Source: Terriglobia bacterium (GTDB lineage Bacteria; Acidobacteriota; Terriglobia; Bryobacterales; Bryobacteraceae). Taken from it: 47,065 nucleotides of DNA. Both the position numbers and the translations under genes were made by a program. Location of the stretch: contig JAJPJN010000039.1 of the NCBI GenBank assembly GCA_021324185.1, forward strand, positions 1 to 47,065, written 5' to 3'. Position 1 is the first letter of the stretch, and each line of letters opens with the position of its first letter. Under the pieces are notes generated by a model. The model was not told the origin of the DNA and ran no database searches. It was given only the letters and a program-made list of their open reading frames with translations. This document shows positions 42,875 through 47,065 of the stretch, piece after piece.

Positions 42875-44500
42875 GGTATTGGAGCTGCCGGATGAGGCGA
42901 CGTTCTCCTGAATTGGAAGAGCGAAGGTTACGCCGAGATTTTTTGCGCCTTCCATAATTTCCAGGAGCAGCCGCGACTGTATTTTCAGGAATTCATTGTA
43001 ATCGGCCGTTAAAACGTAAGCGAAGATCTCGACGACATAGGAATCAGCAGTAATCTTCGTAAACCGCACCGGGACATCGGTCGGATCGACCTTCGATTCG
43101 GCGGTAAGGATGCGCTCCACCATAGTCATCACTTCGCGAATCTGCTCGGGGGTGGTGTCGCGATGCAGGTGCAATACAGGATGGAACCAGATGCGATCAC
43201 GTTTCGAGAAGTTCTCGAGCGCCATGGTGGAGAACTGCGAATTCGGAATCGTCACAAGAGTTCTGTCCAGCGTGCGGATGCGAGTAGAGCGCAAGCCGAT
43301 GTCTTCGACCGTTCCCACCTGGCCGCCGAACTGGCAGAAATCGCCGACGAGCACGGCCCGATCGCTAATCAGGGAGATCCCGCCGAATAGATTCTCAATG
43401 GTTTTTTGGGCAGCAAGCGCTACCGCTAGACCGCCCACGCCTACGCCGGCAAGGATCGTGGTAGTGTTATAACCCCAAGCCGTGAGGACAAACAAAACGG
43501 CGCAACAAAAGATGCAGATCTTGATAAATCGCACCAACATCGGCGCCACGGAGTAAGAGACCGTTCTTTCGCGAGGATTCAAGCGGGCAATTACGCGATC
43601 GGAGATCAGGTCGACCATGCGCATAAGCAGCGAGGCGATGCCGAACACGGCCAACACGGTGATCGCTTTCAAAAGATAGTCGCGCAGCAAAGCGGAAGGA
43701 GGAATAACGGTCATGCAAGCGCGAAATACTGCGAGCGAGAGCAGGAGGCGGACTGGCTCAGAAAAATTTTCGAGGCGAAATGTTCCGAGCGGCTTGATGT
43801 ACCGTTTCGCGAGCGGGCTTAGAAAAAACAGCGCTGCCCGGCTGAGGAGGCGCGACAAAAAGCCCAAAAGCACTGCGATAGCGGCGAGCGCAATCCAGAT
43901 CCACAGCGGGGTGTCAATCCATTCGATGCGGACAAGCGCTTGCGGTAGTTTGCGCTCGATGGGTAGTTCCTTGCGCAATTTCGTAAGCTCGGGGATCCTG
44001 GACACGCTATCGCGCGAAACCAGCCAGACCTGCCGCCCCTGTAAATCGATCCGCTGCAGGTAGAGCGTGACATCTCTGTGATCTGCCTGAAATTTGTCCA
44101 GGATGTCCAAATCCGCATCGAGGCCGTCGGCCAGGTTTCCTTCGGCGGAATTGCTCAAATGAGCTACTTCGAAGTGAGGGTCGCGATCGAGAAAATCGCA
44201 CAAATCGCTGGCGAGCTCAGGTCCGGCGCTGGCGCGGTCGTCGGGTTTGAGGCCGTGCAGATCCAGGTATTGAGAGGCCAGCAGAAAATTGTCGTCATGG
44301 CAGGCTTGCAGAAAGTTGTAGATGGAGTTGCGCGGCGTATCGCGCTTCAGCGGATCAGTGGCCGGCGGTTGCGGCGTTGACTTCGACGCGGATGTGAAAT
44401 TGGTGAGACTTTGCGAAGAAGCAAGGCCGCCGGCAAGCAGCGCCGCAAATACGACCAAACGCACCCAAAGGCAAGCCGGTTTCGAAGCTTGATTCAGCAC
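42836..44500 (-). CDS. MscS-family mechanosensitive ion channel
   Basis: This 554-residue inner-membrane channel has an N-terminal signal/helix (LVVFAALLAGGLASSQS), a periplasmic domain of about 170 residues, several helices and the MscS core. The pore helix is Gly/Ala-rich (GVGVGGLAVALAAQKTIENL), followed by the beta-domain (VGDFCQFGGQVGTVEDIGL) and TLVTIPNSQFST. It resembles the longer multi-helix members rather than small MscS. It should release solutes under osmotic down-shock. The GTG start sits directly behind AGGGA. The C-terminal 12 codons are encoded opposite the end of the M20 gene. Confidence 0.92.
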   Translation of the reverse strand: MLNQASKPACLWVRLVVFAALLAGGLASSQSLTNFTSASKSTPQPPATDPLKRDTPRNSIYNFLQACHDDNFLLASQYLDLHGLKPDDRASAGPELASDLCDFLDRDPHFEVAHLSNSAEGNLADGLDADLDILDKFQADHRDVTLYLQRIDLQGRQVWLVSRDSVSRIPELTKLRKELPIERKLPQALVRIEWIDTPLWIWIALAAIAVLLGFLSRLLSRAALFFLSPLAKRYIKPLGTFRLENFSEPVRLLLSLAVFRACMTVIPPSALLRDYLLKAITVLAVFGIASLLMRMVDLISDRVIARLNPRERTVSYSVAPMLVRFIKICIFCCAVLFVLTAWGYNTTTILAGVGVGGLAVALAAQKTIENLFGGISLISDRAVLVGDFCQFGGQVGTVEDIGLRSTRIRTLDRTLVTIPNSQFSTMALENFSKRDRIWFHPVLHLHRDTTPEQIREVMTMVERILTAESKVDPTDVPVRFTKITADSYVVEIFAYVLTADYNEFLKIQSRLLLEIMEGAKNLGVTFALPIQENVASSGSSNTSPVRPQNVEVNV

Positions 44501-44553
44501 TCCCTACCAGATTAGAACCAAAGCCGCTGCGCACGTGGGAACAACAAAATGTA

Positions 44554-45576
44554 CTACAAACTGCGTACGTACACTGTGGCGGCGCATTCGCAAGGCGGAG
44601 GCCCGCAAACGGGACAGGAGAAATTGTTCTGCAAACTGGCTTCCTTCCAAAACTCCGGTACCTCGAGCACCTTCTGAAAGCCTTTGTTTTCCAGCAAGGA
44701 CCCGGCATTGGTTCCGTTCCTGCTGTGCCACGCTGTTGCGACCAGAACTGTGACTCCCCTGGCCGCGAGCTCCTGGATGCACCGCTCCACTAATGCTGTG
44801 CCGATGCCGCGCCCATGGAACTCCGGAGCAATGGCAACTGAAGCAACAAGACCCACATTTTCTTTGTCTGGTAACCGGCGTTGCAAGGGTCGCAGAGCGG
44901 TAGGATCTTGCTTGAAAAACGGTTCGAACTTGCCATAGAACTCCTGAGCCGGTATTACTCGGGCTGTCCCAAACCCCACAACCCTGCCGTTCACTGCTGC
45001 ACTCAGCGCGATTCTGTCCTTCCCGTTTTCCAGGTCCCTTCGATTGATATAGGCATCACCGAGCTGCTTTTCGGCAATGTCAAGCAAAGCTGGAATATCG
45101 CGCGGGCTAACGGGCTCAATTGAGATATCCCGTTTGTAGAAATCATAGGATCCGCGCTGAATCTCCCTCTCCTTAATGTCCTTGCCGAACCAATAGCCAT
45201 GCATGTCGCAGTTTGGCTCGATTTTGAGAAGGAATGAGCCGAACCCTTTGTCGAAAACATTTTCCGCCCAGTAGCGTCCCTGCAAATAGCCGTCTTCTGT
45301 AACCAGACCCTTCAGAATCCATTTCCGGTTGCCTTCATAGGACTCTCCCTGAACTTCAGAGCCTCTTTGCTTCAACTCAACGGGCGCGGTAACAATACGG
45401 CCCTTGTCTTCATATTTCGACATATACGTTCCGGCGATCGGAAAACGTTTCTCTAGCCGGCGCCTGCCAACGAACTTGACAGCCCGCTCTACGCCTATGG
45501 TTAGCCCGATACCTATGAGGCCGGCTGTGACCTCCGAAAGGATATGGGCAAGAAAGTCGAAACCTGGTATCAACAT
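44554..45576 (-). CDS. membrane-anchored beta-barrel-like domain fused to a GNAT acetyltransferase, with Cys-rich tail
   Basis: This 340-residue protein has three parts. An N-terminal membrane helix (ILSEVTAGLIGIGLTIG, about residues 9-27) is followed by a beta-strand-rich domain of about 100 residues (IAGTYMSKYEDKGRIVT, MHGYWFGKDIKEREIQRGSY) that looks like a small lipocalin-like barrel. A GNAT domain (about 150-315) carries the acetyl-CoA motif FHGRGIGTALVER. The protein ends in a cysteine cluster (CPVCGPPPCEC) that could bind a metal. The ATG at 45576 is preferred over a TTG at 45609 because AGGG lies seven bases upstream. No substrate or family name is certain for the barrel domain. Confidence 0.7.
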   Translation of the reverse strand: MLIPGFDFLAHILSEVTAGLIGIGLTIGVERAVKFVGRRRLEKRFPIAGTYMSKYEDKGRIVTAPVELKQRGSEVQGESYEGNRKWILKGLVTEDGYLQGRYWAENVFDKGFGSFLLKIEPNCDMHGYWFGKDIKEREIQRGSYDFYKRDISIEPVSPRDIPALLDIAEKQLGDAYINRRDLENGKDRIALSAAVNGRVVGFGTARVIPAQEFYGKFEPFFKQDPTALRPLQRRLPDKENVGLVASVAIAPEFHGRGIGTALVERCIQELAARGVTVLVATAWHSRNGTNAGSLLENKGFQKVLEVPEFWKEASLQNNFSCPVCGPPPCECAATVYVRSL

Positions 45577-45692
45577 AAGCCGGCCCTGCCAACTTTCCTC
45601 GCCCGGCAAGCCCGCGGCGTCGTTGGCGCATCTAAGATAATACTCTGCGGAAGGCTCCTAACCTGCTGACGACTCGGAATTTATGGATCTCT

Positions 45693-45719
45693 TGTAACCT
45701 TTTCTGCGTTAGCCGGTAT
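45693..45719 (+). promoter_or_regulatory. possible ECF-type promoter of the second sigma/anti-sigma operon
   Basis: TGTAACC (45693-45699) is followed by CGGTAT (45714-45719) in the 158-base divergent gap, just upstream of the second ECF sigma gene. The first element resembles the GGAAC/TGTAACC-type -35 boxes of some ECF factors. The second element is weak and the leader would be only about 10 bases, so support is limited. Confidence 0.2.
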
Positions 45720-45734
45720 TGGTGAGTGAGGGGG

Positions 45735-46337
45735 ATGGAAAATCAAAGCGATCGGGAGTTGATGAAGCAGGTGCAGGCGGGCGATACCGGCCCACTGGCA
45801 GTTTTATTCGAGCGCTATAACACGCCGCTGTTTCAATACTTATTGCATTTGAGCAGAAACAGGGCGCAAAGCGAGGATGTGGTGCAGGAGGTGTTCTTTC
45901 GGGTACTCAAGTACGCCGGGAGCTATGACCCGCGCTTTGCCTTTAACGTGTGGTTGTATCGCATGGCAAGAAATGCGTACTTCGACTCGCAGTACAAGCG
46001 CCGCGCGGAGGCGCCGGGAAGCGATTTAGAAAGATTTCATACGGATGAGCCGGCGCCCGAGGAGGCGCTGGCGCGAAAGCAAGAGACGATGTTTCTGCAG
46101 GAAGCTCTGGGGCAATTGCCGGACGACAAGAAAGAAATTTTGGTGCTTAGCCGGTTTCACAACATGCGGTATGAGGAGATCGCTCAAATTTTGAAAGTTG
46201 AAGCCGGCACGGTGAAGGTTCGCGCGTATCGCGCTCTGAAAGAGTTGCGTGAGAAATTCAGCGAGTTGCGGGAGGCGCACAGGGCGCCCGGCGGCCGCAG
46301 CGCGCGTTCGTCAGGAGATGCAATATATGACGCCTGA
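45735..46337 (+). CDS. ECF-type RNA polymerase sigma factor
   Basis: This 200-residue sigma factor has region 2 (AQSEDVVQEVFFRVLKYAG, then FNVWLYRMARNAYFDSQYK) and region 4 (LPDDKKEILVLSRFHNMRY, EEIAQILKVEAGTVKVRAY). The ATG at 45735 follows a GAGGGGG run with very tight spacing; a GTG at 45726 is an alternative. The C-terminal tail after region 4 is basic and Gly/Arg-rich. It overlaps the anti-sigma gene by 11 bases, which couples their translation. It is clearly distinct from the sigma factor at 15418-16020, and its targets are unknown. Confidence 0.93.
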   Translation: MENQSDRELMKQVQAGDTGPLAVLFERYNTPLFQYLLHLSRNRAQSEDVVQEVFFRVLKYAGSYDPRFAFNVWLYRMARNAYFDSQYKRRAEAPGSDLERFHTDEPAPEEALARKQETMFLQEALGQLPDDKKEILVLSRFHNMRYEEIAQILKVEAGTVKVRAYRALKELREKFSELREAHRAPGGRSARSSGDAIYDA

Positions 46338-47065
46338 AGAATTGAAGGAGATGATTCCGGAATATCTGGCGGGCCGTTTGAACGCCGCCCAGAAATGGGA
46401 GTTCGAAGAGCATGTGCGCGAGAATCCCGAACTGCTGATTGACATAGAGGAGCTACGCGCCACCTGGCAGGAGTTGGGGCGGCTTCCGCAGGCTGAGCCG
46501 GGCGCGGCCATGAGAGCGCGGTTTTACCAACGCCTGCACGATTTGCAGAGCGGCCGCGAGCCGATGCCCAGCAGAGGATTCCTGTGGTGGAAATCGGGTC
46601 TGGCGGGCCTGGTGGGCCAAGTTACCATCGTGCTGGCGTTATTCTGCCTCGGCATGTATGTGGGACGAGTGAGTGTGGGCGAACGCGCGTCGAGCAAGGA
46701 TGCGGCGCAGTTGCAGGCGCAGATTCAAAGTTTACGCCAGACCGTAGCATTGTCGCTGCTGGACAGGCAGTCACCCGCATCGCGATTGGAAGGAGTTTCC
46801 TGGAGCAGCCAGGTGGAGCATCCGGATCGCGATCTTCTATCGGCGCTGATCTCGACGTTGCAACATGACCCGAATACAAACGTCCGGCTGGCGGCATTGG
46901 ATGCGCTCGAAAAATATTCGAACGAAGCGCCCGTGCGGCAAGCCATGGTGAACGCGCTGTCCAATCAGGATTCGCCGCTCGTGCAGATTGCATTGATCGA
47001 CGCGCTGGTGCACCTGGGGGAGAAACAGGCGGCAGGCGAGTTTAAGAAACTCTCGGCTGAACCGG
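46327..47065 (+). CDS. anti-sigma-like membrane protein with HEAT repeats (partial, 3' end outside window)
   Basis: This frame is open from an ATG with AGGAG eight bases upstream to the window edge, 246 residues so far. The N-terminal part (EELKEMIPEYLAGRLNAAQ, then EEHVRENPELLIDIEEL) has the helical layout of an anti-sigma domain but no zinc His/Cys motif. One membrane helix follows (VTIVLALFCLGMYVG, about residues 98-112), then a short coiled coil (AAQLQAQIQSLRQT). At least two HEAT-type repeats are outside the membrane (NTNVRLAALDALEKYSN, SPLVQIALIDALVHLGE). It overlaps the ECF sigma gene and is presumably its regulator. The HEAT part may bind a partner or signal. Confidence 0.8.
   Translation, partial: MTPEELKEMIPEYLAGRLNAAQKWEFEEHVRENPELLIDIEELRATWQELGRLPQAEPGAAMRARFYQRLHDLQSGREPMPSRGFLWWKSGLAGLVGQVTIVLALFCLGMYVGRVSVGERASSKDAAQLQAQIQSLRQTVALSLLDRQSPASRLEGVSWSSQVEHPDRDLLSALISTLQHDPNTNVRLAALDALEKYSNEAPVRQAMVNALSNQDSPLVQIALIDALVHLGEKQAAGEFKKLSAEP

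Overview
The window looks like a chromosomal segment of an acidobacterium, most like the Solibacter/Bryobacterales group. This is inferred from gene content, not from a marker-gene comparison. The pointers are two very large Oar-type TonB-dependent receptors with an N-terminal carboxypeptidase-regulatory-like domain, two secreted FG-GAP/VCBS proteins ending in an ASPIC/UnbV (CRTAC1-like) domain, several secreted TPR proteins, Tat-exported enzymes, a PEP-CTERM-type surface protein and two ECF sigma/anti-sigma pairs. Base composition and codon use look even throughout. I see no insertion sequence, phage, CRISPR array, tRNA or rRNA.

Layout. 1-3.9 kb: the 3' end of an unknown gene, a small membrane protein, thrS and a GT21-type glycosyltransferase. 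4.1-14.7 kb: two Oar/TPR/CRTAC1 sets meeting tail to tail. The plus strand carries CRTAC1, TPR and the Oar receptor; the minus strand carries TPR, TPR and CRTAC1. The plus-strand TPR-Oar operon has a good sigma-70 promoter and a near-perfect LacI/GalR-type operator just before its first codon. 14.7-17.7 kb: an ECF sigma factor and an RskA-like anti-sigma, divergent from a PEP-CTERM protein and a Tat-exported ferritin-like protein. The intergenic gap holds a convincing ECF-type promoter facing the latter pair. 17.7-26.8 kb: a compact polysaccharide-use cluster (GH43, Oar receptor, GH63/GH37-like glycosidase) on the minus strand, divergent from an MFS transporter and an acyl-CoA synthetase. 26.9-31.3 kb: a four-gene MacB/FtsX-type ABC export operon. 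31.4-36.2 kb: a zinc alcohol dehydrogenase, then a minus-strand FkbH, ACP, VOC and flippase cluster that looks like production and export of an acyl-modified glycan. 36.3-42.9 kb: dnaG, rpoD, nth, a BadF/NagK-like sugar kinase and a secreted M20 peptidase. 42.8-47.1 kb: an MscS-family channel, an unusual membrane-anchored barrel-GNAT fusion, and a second ECF sigma factor with a HEAT-repeat anti-sigma factor cut by the window end.

The genes most likely to reward attention are the Oar/TPR/CRTAC1 modules with their LacI-type operator, the ECF-controlled PEP-CTERM/ferritin pair, the FkbH-ACP-VOC-flippase cluster and the barrel-GNAT fusion. None of these is proven new from sequence alone. Genes are tightly packed, with many ATGA/GTGA overlaps and convergent stop codons that leave no room for intrinsic terminators.
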